Of a stretch of DNA of 64,000 nt, positions 1-10,782 are shown piece after piece; the stretch's first letter is position 1; every line of letters starts with the position of its first letter. The notes under the pieces were generated by a model. It made no database searches, was not told the DNA's origin, and saw only the letters and a list, made by a program, of their open reading frames with translations. The DNA is taken from positions 862,642 through 926,641 of the forward strand of contig KZ627155.1 in the NCBI GenBank assembly GCA_002917775.1. Reading direction: 5' to 3'. The stretch comes from Glaciozyma antarctica PI12. Lineage: Eukaryota; Basidiomycota; Microbotryomycetes; Kriegeriales; Camptobasidiaceae. A program made the position numbers and the translations under genes.

Positions 1-478
1 GATCCTCCGAGTTGCTCCTTGCCGTGTTGTCGACCTGCGAGTACCCGACGACCTGGAGGTGCGGGAGAGGAACGGTGGAAGGTTGGCGTGGCGAGAGGTG
101 CTGCTGCTGGCGCTGCTGTTCGTCGACGCAAAGGAGGGAAGCGATAGATCGATAGGGATGGACAAAGACTGGTAGACTGGGGACTGGGGGGACTGGGAGA
201 CCTCGAGTAGATTGGAGGTGTTGGTTGAGGGGTGTTGGATGTTTTGTTCGTTGATACTTCGTCCTGCGAGTTGTCTTGAGAGAGGCTGGCGCTGCTGTTC
301 CCTCTGCTGTTGCTGTCCTCTTTTGGTAAAGCTGAGGAGGGAGAGGAAGAGCAAGAGAGGCGGGAGAATCGCTGGAGGAGCGCGCCGCTGCCAGGCACAG
401 CTGCACAGACCCTCTCGCTACCTTCTCCCTTTCTTCTGTTCTTCTTCTTCTGGGCCAAAAGGTAGTTCGCTTGATCAT
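1..478 (-). CDS. Possible partial protein-coding region running off the left edge
   Basis: A minus-strand frame stays open from an ATG at 478 to the window edge (159 codons). Its last third is Gln-rich and looks coding (VDEQQRQQQHLSP near 90-130). The first two thirds are low in complexity and basic, so the true exon may begin inside the frame; a pyrimidine-rich tract ending in AG precedes the Q-rich part near 120. It begins only 15 nt past the stop of the kelch gene, also minus strand, so part of it may be that gene's 3' UTR. I do not recognise a family. It could be the N-terminal part of a separate gene, or chance openness in GC-rich DNA. Confidence 0.3.
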   Translation of the reverse strand, partial: MIKRTTFWPRRRRTEEREKVARGSVQLCLAAARSSSDSPASLALPLPPQLYQKRTATAEGTAAPASLKTTRRTKYQRTKHPTPLNQHLQSTRGLPVPPVPSLPVFVHPYRSIASLLCVDEQQRQQQHLSPRQPSTVPLPHLQVVGYSQVDNTARSNSED

Positions 479-492
479 TGCTGAAAAAGAGG

Positions 493-3390
493 CTATCGCC
501 GATTACGCGAATCAGCTCCAAGACCAGCTCCTCCCAGTCCAGCTCGACCACCCTTCGACATCTCCTCCGCATCGAGTCCCGCCTGCGCCTGAATCCGAGC
601 GATCTCTTCGAGCAGGGGCTGGTATTGCTCTGGAAGGGGGAGTCAGCGGGTGCGGATGGGTGCGAAGCGAGGTGGGACTCACTGAATGCTTCTTCGGCGA
701 GTTGGAAGCCTGCACAGAACGTACGGTGTCAGTCCCAGCACGAACAGAGTCGAAACAGACTCACCATCTCGACGAAGCTCCTTCCCCCTCGAACTCCCTC
801 CGTGGATCGCATCGGCAGCAAAGGCCTTCTGCACCCACCACTCCTCTGCGTTCACAGCTCAATCAGCTTTGACCTAGCTGCGAGAACGCATTGACACGCA
901 CTTGACCTCGCAAAGAACGTCGCGAGCGTCTCCCCCGGCTGAGGCGTCGAAACAATGTCCTCCTGCGTCCGATCCGTCGCCGTCGAGACTCCCAAAAACA
1001 CCGTCGCACGCTTCCTCAGATCCTCCTTCTGCGCGACCCAACATCCATCAGCCTCGTCTCACCCCTCACAGAAAACAAACGCACCTCCGCCTCGACCTTG
1101 GCCAGCTCGAACGCCGCCTGCTCCTCCTCTGAAACGATCTTGAGCTCCTCGAGCACGACACCTTCCATCGGTGCGTCCTCCCCAGGTGCTTCGCCATCGT
1201 CGTCCGAGTCACTCGAGCCGCTCGAGTCGCCCGAATCGCTCTCGCTGTCGCTGCTGTCGTTCCCGCTGTCGCTGCCGTGCCATTCCGCGTTCTCACTGCG
1301 AGGAGGGCGTCAGTGGGGTTTTCAGTGAGAGGAGAGAGGAAGACGAACATGATGCATTCCTTGAGACAGGTGAAGCGGTCGAGCTTGTCGAGCTGGAGCG
1401 TGTAGAAGTCGTCGAGCGTGTACTCGCGAGAGCCAGATTCGAGAATCCCGCCATACCTGCACCCCCAAACCAAAGTCAGCTCAAGCTCGGGCGCGAGATG
1501 AAAGGAACGTACACATAAAGCGTATTCCGCTTAACCGCCAACATCGTATTGTACCTCGCAAACGGCACCGTCTTCTCCGGATCGTCCGGGTCGTCCTCCT
1601 CCTCCGCAATCGCCACCGCCTCCTGCTTCTGCTTCGCCACCTCCCACGGCTTGGCCTCCTCCTCCTCATCATCGCTCCCTCCCGCCTCGTTCATCTCCTC
1701 GTCCTCGTCCGCCGCAGGAGCAGCATCGACAACCTTGGCCTTGCGCTTCTTCGCTCCGCCCTTCTTCTTCTTTTTCTTGAGCGGGAGGGAGATCCATCGA
1801 CCTGCTCCAGCCATGTTGTAGCCGAACCTGCGATCGCGCGCTTTAGTCGGGCTTCAAGGCTGGAGGGAGTGGAAGAGTAGACGTACAACTCGTTGTAGAA
1901 CGTGCTGTCGAGCGTCTCCTCGTCCTTGTCCTCGTCGCTGACTCCGCCAAACAAGACTCCCATACTGCGCTCACCCATCAGCTCCTCTCTTCTCCGAAAA
2001 ACGAGCCTAAAACGCACTTCTTCGCACTCCACAGCGCCATCGTGCACCCCGACCTCGTCGACGGCGCGTACCCGACCTTCTTCCGCTTCTCCCACTTGAA
2101 CTTCTTGTAGTCCATCGCGCCCCCCTCAGCCGTCGGAGGAATCTTGAGGAGCCAGGTATCGTTCAGCGCCATACCCTTGACGCGCTTGCCTTCGTACGTC
2201 TTAGTGTAGCCACCTGCGAGGGATTTTAGTGAGAGGGTGTTGCGAGCGAGAGGGGGGAGAGCGGACCGTGGAGGAGGACGCCTTCGGGGCATGAGATGAA
2301 GGAGAAACCACTTCGAGCTCTGTGGGGGGTTGAACGTTAGCAGAGCAGGGTGAACAAGGTAGAGCGAGACGAACCCAGGCTTCCTGTCCACGTCGGCGAT
2401 ATCGATCTGGTGCCACTTGTATTCGAGCGTGTCCCACACCCACAGATCGCTCAAGTACGATGTGCGGACTCCAGTATCTTGGAAACCCTGTGACAGATTC
2501 AGCAACGAGTCTTGCGAAGAAGCGGAGGAACGCACTCCGAAGAGGAAGATGAGGTGCTTCCAGGCTGCGAGACGATGGCCGGAACGCGCAGAAGGACGCA
2601 GCTTCGTGTCGAATCGCTCCCAGGAATGAGTCGTGATATCGAAGCACCACTGCGCGCAGAACCGTCAGCTCTGAGCTCGTGAGGAAGCAGCTGCTCGACG
2701 CACGAGATCGCGATAGTGCATAAAGGACTGCTGATTTGGCGCAGCTGTAGATGGTCAGTCAGAACAGCTTCTCCCGAGAAGGAAGATCCTATCAGGACGC
2801 ACAGAACTAAACATCCAAACAGCCAAAGCTTCCCTCCTCCCGCTGGAGTAGCGACCATTTGATGCGCGCAACGAGGACCAGGAGCAGTAGGAGACGTGAA
2901 CCGTCGCCATTCGTTCTTCTCCGGTGAATAGCGATAAAGATCCGCGTAGAGTTCCCTGCGTGCGGCGTTAGCTCCTCGTCAAGGCATAGCTCCTGCGAAG
3001 ACGCACACAGTTGATCCATCGTAATACTCCCCTCCGAAGAGGTACAAGTGCTCCTTAACAGGGCAAGCCGTGAGCGTAGCGTTCGCTCGTCTCGAAGGTG
3101 GTCCATCCACGATATCCTCTGCAGCACACCATCATAAGCTCCCCTCCCTCCCAGCTCCTCCAGCGCAGCTCACCAGTGACCTTGTGCTCGAGCGCCCATC
3201 GCTCCCTGTACTCCGCCAGGGTTGCAATCAGATCCGCCTCGTCCATCACCTCCTCCTTGTCCTTGCCTCCCTTCTTCTTAAGAATCTTGGTCTCCTTCTT
3301 GTCCCCCTTCTTCGCGCCCTTAGCCTTCTTCGCTTTCGCAGCGGCGGCCTTGTCCCCACCCGCTTTCTTCTGCTTCTTCACCTTCCCCAT
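493..3390 (-). CDS. KEL3: Kelch-repeat protein of the Kel3/KLHDC4 family with C-terminal DUF4110
   Basis: The start at 3390 gives a lysine/alanine-rich basic N-terminus (MGKVKKQKKAGGDKAAA) followed by an acidic segment, as in Kel3/KLHDC4. Kelch blades follow in several exons: GGGKLWLFG near 2830, DLWVWDTLEYKWHQID near 2430, a MLAVKRNTLYVYGG-type blade near 1530 and GGILESGSREYTLDDFY near 1440. The C-terminal exons (from about 1140) match DUF4110: an ATPQPGET-type motif (here STPQPGETLATFFARS), then AEEWWVQKAF, GKELRRDGF and an end near AGLDAEEMSKGG. Kelch propellers are protein-interaction scaffolds; the function of this family is poorly defined. The gene has about ten short introns. A second 3' reading is possible because CCTCTTTTTCAG follows the stop and could act as an acceptor, but the basic tail ending DSRNRR is a natural terminus. 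Confidence 0.85.
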
Positions 3391-3932
3391 GCTGCTCAGA
3401 GAAGGCGGGAGCTACTGAGGTGTCAGGGAGGGGCAGGTGCTTCGAGCTGGCGGCGCTGAGGAGGGGTGAGGTGAGGGACGAGGACGAAGAGGTGAGGCAG
3501 AACTTGGGTGGGCTAGTGACCGGGTCGTGAAAGAGCTGTCGGACGAGCTGCACGGCTAGGCGAGCTGTTGAGCTGTTTGGAGACAGGAGTAGAGCAAGGT
3601 GCGCGCGAACAAATCTCGACGACGCTGTCTTCGTCCCCTCTCCCCTGGCCTTGACGCGCTCCAACAGTCCTTGCCAGCTCCTGGAAAGAGCGCGCGCGAC
3701 CAACGTGAAGCTCAGGGCGCAACAACTGGCGTAAACCGTTCAACGGAGGCCGACCTATACAGCTTCGCGGTTCGACGGCTCGGATTCCGGCCCATCTGCT
3801 GGACGCACCTCGACTGACGGTCTCGCAGCAGCACTCAAATCGCCCTCTGCGAAAGAAATCTATGAAAGCACAACTTGTACACACTGCTAATCCAAACCAA
3901 ACTACGAATCCGAGTCCAAAAACGACGCGATC
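3391..3932. other. Intergenic, upstream of the kelch gene
   Basis: This stretch lies between the kelch start (3390) and the stop of the next minus-strand gene (3933), so it holds the kelch promoter and the upstream gene's 3' UTR. Open frames here are short, lack family features and look like chance. No TATA-like element, repeat or RNA gene was seen. Confidence 0.6.
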
Positions 3933-6029
3933 CTATCCTCCGACCCCGTCCTTGCCGCTTCTCCTCGAACTCCCTGACAACTGCCTCGCCATCCCCCTCG
4001 GCGGCGGAAAGTCCCCCTCCATACCCCTTTCTAGCGCCCTCCTGACTCCCAGCAACAACTCGGCACCCCCATTATCCTTCCTCCTCTCCACCAGCTCCTC
4101 CTCCGAATCCTCCCCGACGTCATTGAGCGCACTCAAGCTCGTCGAGCTCGACGACATCATCGCCGGACTCGATCCGCCCTTCTTCTGCTCCTTCCGACTC
4201 GGCAAAGGCGGGGGAGCCTCGTCGTCGCCCCATCGCACGGAGCGAGGTTTCGAAGCGGCGGAATTGGCGCTGGCGGAGCTGAGTCGGCGGGAAGGAGGGG
4301 GAAGGCGAGATGACGATGGAAGTGCGGGAGAGTTTTGTGCGGAGGAGGAGGAGGAGGAGGAAGAGGAGATCTTGAACCAGCTGTCCTTGTCCTTGTCCTT
4401 CCCTTTCGTCAAGCTCTTGTCCTTCCCTTTCGTCGAGCTCGCTGCGCTTGCATTCGTGCTCCGCTTGGGAAAGAGAATGCCATCCGAAGATGTGACGCCT
4501 TGACTCATCGTCGACTTGACGAGAGGGCCATGGGAACTGCCATAATCTCGAGGCGAGCGGTTGAAGATGTTCTCGATAATGTCGGTCGCGCCACGATCCG
4601 AGCCGGTAGGACCGCCGAGGAGAGAGGTAATGGGAGAAGAGGCGAACGCGTTAGAGGTTGGCTGCGAGAAGGCAGCATCAGTAAGTGTCGAGCGAGGCGG
4701 AAGGGAGGGAGAACGCACGCGCCATCCCTTGGACTGTGTGGAACTGCTGCTGACTGGAACCGATCGAGAGGAGTGAAGGGAGTGGATGCTGATGGATCCA
4801 GATGAGTTGGTGCGAGTCATCGGGATGCTGCCGTTCACGCTAGGAGCCGTCTTTCGAGACGAGTTGACTGCGGGAGACGCGTTCGTAAGTTCCCGGGCGA
4901 CGCTCAGCTCAGAAATTGCGCACTAGATGAGGAAGATCGGTTGAACGACGAGTTAGACAGCACTTGCGCACTCGTCGCCGGCTCCTGGACCATTCCTGAC
5001 CTGAGCGACGTCCTGTGTGCCGCGAACGCGTCAGCTCCGAGGCCTTCCAACAATCCCCCGCGTCCCACTCACGGCTTATAGTCGTGCTCTCCTCCCACCC
5101 ACTCCATCTTGACCGTCACTCGCAGCGTAGCGTTCGTCTTGCAGTCGTTCAGCAAGTACCGCCTCGGCACCGCGTACTCCCCCTTCCCATGTCCCACAAA
5201 CTGGGTCAAATCCAGCACCACCTCCCCCATCTTGACCTCCTCCTTCTTCCCATCGTCCCCCAGCACCTCCTGCCGCACCGCCAGTCGAAGTGGAGAGGGC
5301 TGGAGCGTGTACTTTGAGCTGTCCCGAGACGGGCGCACGGGAATGGCGACGCGGCAGTGGATCTCGTGTTGGAACGTGGCCGTGTGAGAGCGGAGAGGAT
5401 TGAGAGAGGTGGAGCCTTTCGCTTCGGGGTGGGAGGAGGTGATGAAGGCAGGGGCGGCGGGAATGGAATCGCGACGTTTGCTGAGGTCGTCGCCGTGAGA
5501 CGGGGAGGGGGATAGCGCGTTGCCTTCCTCTGCGCGAGGCGAGTAGAGGGTTTCGGGAGAGCCGACGTGGGTGGGTGAGCCGGGGGAGGAGGGGGAGGAG
5601 TTGAAGGGGTTGAAGCCTCCGAACGAGACCATGGGCGTTCGGTTCGGATTGGGCGTACGGTCCGAGTTGGCGGGGGGAGGGGGAGGAGGAGAGAGGAGTG
5701 TGATTGTCGTGCGAAGGTCTTGAGGATTCAGACGAGTCCTCCGCCGCCGAGTCGCGAGTGGATGACGAGCTCCTGGTCCTCGGTCTTGGTGCTGCCAACG
5801 CGCTCAGCGGGTGCAGGAACTTCTTCCCTCCGCTGTGACCGGACAGGATGCTCGCCCCGTCGTCCGCGTTCCCTCCATCCCCACCAAAGTGCGAGTTCGT
5901 GGCGCCCTTGAACTTCCACTTGACGCGAAACTTGGCGTGGACGAGAGGGACTTGGAGGAGTTCGTGGATCTGCACAGTGGCGAGGAAGGTAGCCGACCGA
6001 CCAAGGCCTAGCCGTTCCCCTATCCCCAT
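3933..6029 (-). CDS. NT-C2 (EEIG1/EHBP1 N-terminal C2) domain protein with disordered C-terminus
   Basis: The N-terminal half is a split NT-C2 domain. MGIGERLGLGRSATFLATVQ begins the first strand, and HELLQVPLVHAKFRVKWKFK is the typical second part (about residues 1-45). After a Ser/Pro-rich insert comes HTATFQHEIHCRVAIPV, then the conserved LRLAVRQEV and VVLDLTQFVGHGKGEYAVPR strands, up to EWVGGEHDY near 5080. NT-C2 domains bind membranes or partners. The C-terminal half (4900-3933) is Ser-rich and disordered, with a WFKISSSSSSS tract and a basic DKDKDSWFK segment. Introns are visible near 5011-5070, 4864-4920 and 4659-4715. The frame must change between about 5830 and 5640 and I could not place that junction. 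The start at 6029 is the ATG directly before the domain; an in-frame upstream extension lacks domain character. The gene is divergent from IWR1, 149 nt away. Confidence 0.75.
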
Positions 6030-6178
6030 GCTGGGTGCCAGGAGCTGCGCGAGCGGTTGAGGTTGAGGCTGGGGCAGGAGAGGAACGAACGTTGAAAGGG
6101 GGCTGGTTGGCTGGCGCGCGCGCAGGCGCCTCGTCGGCGGAGTCCTCCCTCCCTCCCTCACCTCGCCAGGCCGAGAAG
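6030..6178. promoter_or_regulatory. Shared divergent promoter, NT-C2 gene and IWR1
   Basis: Only 149 nt separate the two start codons, so both promoters must lie here or overlap the 5' ends. The stretch is rich in CTCC/CCTC tracts and has no clear TATA box. Confidence 0.5.
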
Positions 6179-7668
6179 ATGAGCGACTCGTACTCGATTC
6201 TTCGCATCAAGCGCAAGCGTACCGCACTTACTCAGCTCGACGCGCTAGGTACGAGCCTCCTCACCCTCTCCTTCCTCTCTCCGAGCTCACCGAACAATGT
6301 CCAGTCATCGACGCTGCCCCGCCGTTCAAGCGCAGGCGTAATGCCGCTCAACCAGATGCGCCCGCTCCTCCTCCCGAGAGCAGAGGTACATCGCCGTTCC
6401 TTGTCGGCCCGTCAGACCAGGAGCTCACTCCCTCCTGGCAGGCATCTTTCGGTTCGCGGAGACGGTCTCTCTCGACTCGTTCGACACAGACAACAAGACA
6501 CGCCAGCTGAGGGTCCGTTAGGCTCGTCCTCTTCCCAGCGCCTGCTGACAGGCGCCTGCAGGACCGCATCACCGCCTTCCTCGCGCACCCTCCTTCAGCA
6601 CTCTCCCGCGTCTCCTCCTCCTCACGCCTCGCCACTCCCACTCCCCCACCCTCATCCCCTTCTCGAAAGCTTCCTGCCGCTCTTCGTGCCGCCCGACTGG
6701 CGGCTTCCACCTCCACAGACGGGTCAACGAGCCCTCAGGAACGCAGCAGGGATGAGCGTGTGAGCGGGTATTTGGCGCAGGCGAAACGGGCACGGTATAG
6801 GATTGTGGAGAGAGGGAGGGAGAGCTGGAATGGAGGTATGAAAGAGGCGAGACCGCCGGAGGTTGTGTGAGTATGGTGCGGCTGGTTTGACGACAGCGGC
6901 TGACGGCGAGGGCAGGTCGGCGGCGGAGCTCAAGGACAGGGAGCCGGAGGTTCGCTTGAAGATCTATGATGCTGTTGCGGTCGATGTTCAGAGCATGAGC
7001 TCGAGCATCAACTTGTGCGTTCTGTTCCAAAGCCGTGATGCGCTGGGAGCTGATGAGTCTCCGCAGGATCCCCTCGTCGAGTGCCGAGAACGCAGATATC
7101 ATGGACAACTTTGTCCCCATGCTGAAGGAGTACCTTACGCGTACGTTCGTCTTGTGAGGATGTCCTACTCGCGTTGCTCACGCGGCCCCTGCAGTTCAGG
7201 ACTCCATCGCCCCCTCCCCCTCCCTCCTCCCGCCTTTCTCTCCTGGACCTTTAGCGACGGCCTCTCCGGAATCAGAAATCGACACCGACGACGAATTCGT
7301 CTACGACGTCTACTACCGCGACCTCCGTCAGGACCCTGCATCGCTGCTGGCAGCTCAGAACGACGTTGGGAGTGGAGCGGGCCTGCGGAGGATTGGAGAG
7401 CTGTACGTGTGCTTTACTTTCGGTTGGGATCGAGTTGATCAAGTCCTGATTTTGTAGAGCGGGGCTGGAGGACGACGAGATCCTCACGGAGGAGATCTCC
7501 TCTGAGGAGGAGGACGAGTACGATCAGGACAGTAATGGTGCGTTCTTCGCTCTCCACTGAGCTTGGGGTCGTTGCTGAATCGCCCACACAGAGGAGAACG
7601 ACTACCGCAACGATTACCCTGACGGCGAATCGGAGGATTCGGAGGACGAAGACCGCTGGGAGGGTTGA
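6179..7668 (+). CDS. IWR1: RNA polymerase II nuclear import adaptor Iwr1
   Basis: Iwr1 binds assembled RNA polymerase II in the cytoplasm and carries it into the nucleus. The first exon encodes MSDSYSILRIKRKRTALTQL, matching the family's basic start (ILRIKRKR). Exon 2 begins VIDAAPPFKRRR, exon 3 gives IFRFAETVSLDSFD, and a later exon ends with the conserved AKRARYRIVERGRESW. Further on are ELKDREPEVRLKIYDAVAVD and the diagnostic C-terminal block DTDDEFVYDVYYRD with acidic EEISSEEEDEYDQDSN and ENDYRNDYPDGESEDSEDED. About eight short introns are needed; all have GT-AG ends and keep the frame (for example 6253-6307). The stop follows DRWEG at 7666-7668. The order of conserved blocks is complete, so this should be a functional gene. 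Confidence 0.9.
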
Positions 7669-8257
7669 TTCAGTACCGAGCGCCTTCTTTCGCAACTCGC
7701 CGTTTTCTTCTTGCCGACCTTACTGCTCTCAGTTCCTATTTCTCGCGTCGACCGCCCCGCCACGGTGGCCGTCTTCTGCTTTCTCGCTGCTCCTCACGAT
7801 TGCTCCTTCTCGCTCCGAAATCGACATCGCAGCGACGCACGACCTGGTGAAGAGACCAGCGCGCCTCTTGACGCCGAAAGGATGGAGGGGAGCGAGGGCC
7901 GAGCCAGGAGTGCGAATCGACGATCTTCTGTTCACTCGAGCACGCAGCCTTGGACGCTGCTAAAGCAGAGGAGCGCAATCAATAGAGCACAGGAAGCAGT
8001 GAAGGAGGCTCAAACGGCTGGTTCCCAGGGACGACGGCCGGGATCCGAGCTGAATAACGAGGAGGGGGTCCGCCCATTCTCGACCGCTCGACCTGGTGGT
8101 ATCACCAAAAAAGCGAGCACTGGCACGCAAAAAGCCAGCGCAGATATTGCCAGTTAAGCGTGAGGATCGATTCGAGCCCTCGCGCAGTGCCCGACCAACA
8201 GCTCCTTGATTACCAGCACAACAATCTCCAATCTATCGCCCTTCCCTCTCCCAGACC
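7669..8257. other. Convergent intergenic region
   Basis: This lies between the IWR1 stop (plus) and the DHHC gene stop (minus) and holds both 3' UTRs. Open frames on both strands are short and not recognisable. No repeat, RNA gene or terminator structure was evident. Confidence 0.6.
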
Positions 8258-10294
8258 TCATCGTAGCTCCTTAGGCCACTCCTTGCGCATCCGCCAGAGC
8301 CCCTCCTTCGAGAACCTCGGATTTGGCACGTACGAGAGTCCATCGTCGTGCACCGGCTTCGCAGGAATCGGTACTGCAACGCTCATCAGCCCGCGCGTCG
8401 TCGAGAGAGAGGGAAAGACGCACGGAACCACCCCAGCTTCGCCTTCCCCATCGTCACTTCCCAGTTCGCGCGCCCAGAGCCCAGCCACCAGAGGTTCCCT
8501 TCTCGCCCCAGTCGTCCCCAATCTGCATCCCACCGCTCCCTCGTCATCTTCTTCCCCCTACTTCACATCAGCTCCCACGTTCTTCTAACGCTGGATGAGA
8601 CGAACCTGAATCCCCAGAACCCATACGTCCGATCGAGCGCGGCTCGCTCTCGCGCGCTCATGCGGTTCATGCCCATCTCCTCGATCGTCGTCATGTTGAG
8701 AAGGATGAGCCTCGTGTGCGCCGCGAGGAGAGCCGAGGTGAAGACTGCGAAGAGCCCTGCGAGGGCGATGATGGCAATTTGCTGGCCGTCGAGCGAGGGG
8801 TGTGGGCGAGAGGGGGAGCGGAGAGGGAGGGTGTTGGCGATGATGAGGGAGATGGTGACGAAGAGAGTGTAGAGGGAGGAATATTGGAGGAAGTTGTAGA
8901 CTGCGGAGGTGTGGTCGTTAGTGTTTGAAGGGGAGGGGGAAGGACAGGACTTGCAGAATTTGTAGTTGCGCGCGCCGACGCAGCCTCCGACCCAAGGACA
9001 GTGATGACTGCACGAAAGCGTTAGTGAGAATCTCGAGGTCGATAGCGAGTCATAGGCGCACTCCATCTCTGCGCAAGAAGCCATAGTCAGCTCAGCTCGC
9101 TTCGCGAACGACAGAGGCACTCACTTAGAACAACAGCATCGCAGTGTCTGCACTTGTGCGACCGATAAGGCCTCAAAATCCCCTCGTTTACGTCGTACCG
9201 ATAACCTTCCGTCAACACCGGTACCTGAGGCGGTATTCGATCCACCAGCAGCTTCGGTCCTGCAGGCTCCCAGTCCTCCGGCGGGGCTGGAAAGTGCAGG
9301 AACGACCTCTTCCCCGAGTCGCGCGACACACGTGTCGGAGACGTGGCGTTCGAGTCCTTGTTCGTGCGAGCGCGCGGAGGGTAGGTGAGAGGGAAGGTAG
9401 AGGTCGAGGGGGAGGAGATGGCGGTTTCGCCTTCGGTGGAGAAGCGTTCGGTGCGAGTGCCAAACGTGTCGGAAGTGGGAGAGTGGCCAGGGATCGAAGG
9501 ATGGGGGAGTACGGCGTTGAGGGTCGAAAAGTCTGTTGGTTCGGGAGAGGGAGGACGCGCGGTGGCGGCTTCGAGTGACGGTTCTCCTTCGCGTGCGACG
9601 GCAAGAGGAGCTTCGAGCGCTTCCATGATTTGAGAATGGCGAGGAGACTGGGGAAGATTCTCAAAGCGCTGACTCTCGTCGACGACGAGTTCGGCTTGCT
9701 CGAGCGGAGGATCCGTTTTGGGGACGTACTGCGAAGCGAGAGGTAAGTTTGAGCTGGGGACAGGAAGGAAGGCGTACGTCGCAAGCGAAGCCGGGAGCAG
9801 TGGTAACCGCCTTCCAGTAGCTCCAGTTGAACATACAGAACATCGCGTGGAAGATAACGAGGTAGATGACTGCTCAAAGACGTTGATCAGCTCCATCCCC
9901 TGGCTCCTCCATCTGCGCGACTGAGACTCACTTCCTTGGGTTCGGTTCCCGAGCCTGTCGTCCTCCATCCGCACCATCTTTACGCACAGTTGCACCACAA
10001 AAACGTAGTAGGCATAGCAGTAGATTCCAGCGACGAGGAAGACAGCAAACTGGGGAAGAAAGAGAGCATGACCGCATCCATCAGCTCCTCCCTCTTGACG
10101 CCTCACTGCACCACACAGCTCACCTTGCGCGTGAGCCAAGCATCAGGCCCAGTCTTCGTCTCCTTCTTCGCCCTCGCCAGCTTCAGGTGCTCGGAGAAGC
10201 CCACAAACTTGCGCCTCTCCCTTCGAACATGTTTCCCGGAAGGTCTTGACTTTGGCCGCTGGCCATCTTCGCCGAGCTGGCAGTCGAGCACCAT
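8258..10294 (-). CDS. DHHC-type protein S-palmitoyltransferase
   Basis: The enzyme attaches palmitate to cysteines of membrane-associated proteins. The N-terminus (MVLDCQLGEDGQRPKSR) leads into FVGFSEHLKLARAKKETKTG and a first membrane segment, FAVFLVAGIYCYAYYVFVV. A second membrane segment lies near 9840-9790 (FHAMFCMFNWSYW). A long disordered Ser/Pro insert (about 9720-9250) follows, then the Cys-rich domain: RPYRSHKCRHCDAVVL, K, MDHHCPWVGGCVGARNYK, then FFYNFLQYSSLYTLF and a last membrane helix (IAIIALAGLFAVFTSALLA). The TTxE-type motif is NMTTIEE. The C-terminal exon ends with YVPNPRFSKEGLWRMRKEW. An intron cuts the Asp codon of DHHC, and the next intron has a GC donor. The layout resembles fungal Pfa3-type enzymes with an inserted loop. 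The substrate is unknown. Confidence 0.85.
8901..8954 (-). other. GC-AG intron in the DHHC gene
   Basis: Between the exons for RNYKF and FYNFLQYSS the only splice that keeps the frame starts with GCAAGTCC and ends CGCAG (54 nt). GCAAGT is the classic donor of the minor GC-AG class of U2 introns. The joined product matches the family core, where NYK is followed directly by a Tyr/Phe-FYNFLQY segment. Confidence 0.75.
9008..9061 (-). other. Intron interrupting the DHHC catalytic motif
   Basis: The exon ends ATG GA and the intron opens GTGCGCC, ends TCGTGCAG, and the next exon begins T CAT CAC TGT. Splicing therefore rebuilds the Asp codon of DHHC (phase 2). Retention of this 54-nt intron would abolish the active site. 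Confidence 0.8.
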
Positions 10295-10782
10295 CCGCTC
10301 CTGCTGTCGATTCGTGCGCGAGAGAGAGGTCGTGTCGTGTCGGGGTGAGTAGGCGGTTGAGTGAGCGCAGGCGGAGGGGCCGACTGGGAGGTGGTGCTGT
10401 GCCGGGGTTGGGTGGTCTCCTCGTTCAGGTCGCCGAGGGGTTTGCTGTTAAGATATGCGCGCGGCGCTGTTGGGCAGTTGGAGGGGAGAGGGCGGAGGAC
10501 AAGCGGCGGAGGGCTCTTGTCCCTCTCGACTCTCGAGGCGATCTCACCTTGACCTCTCTCCTTCCCCCCCTTCCTTGCCGCCCTCTCGAAGGACTAGACC
10601 GTACCTGAGCGCTCACAACTCTACGGCAGCGAGTACGGCCCAGCACTGGCAGCTGCACAACCACTCCATCCTCCATTCCAAGCCACACCCCTATCCAATC
10701 CCATCACGACCTTGTCGGCATGCTTCCCGCCACCCTCCGCCTCCCAGCTCCTCCGCCACCGCCTAAGCCTCTTCACCTGACC
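10295..10782. promoter_or_regulatory. Divergent intergenic region, DHHC gene and sorting nexin gene
   Basis: Start codons at 10294 (minus) and 10783 (plus) face away from each other. The plus-strand gene also has an in-frame ATG at 10720, so its 5' UTR may be shorter. CT-rich tracts (for example 10550-10585) are present; no other element was recognised. Confidence 0.5.
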
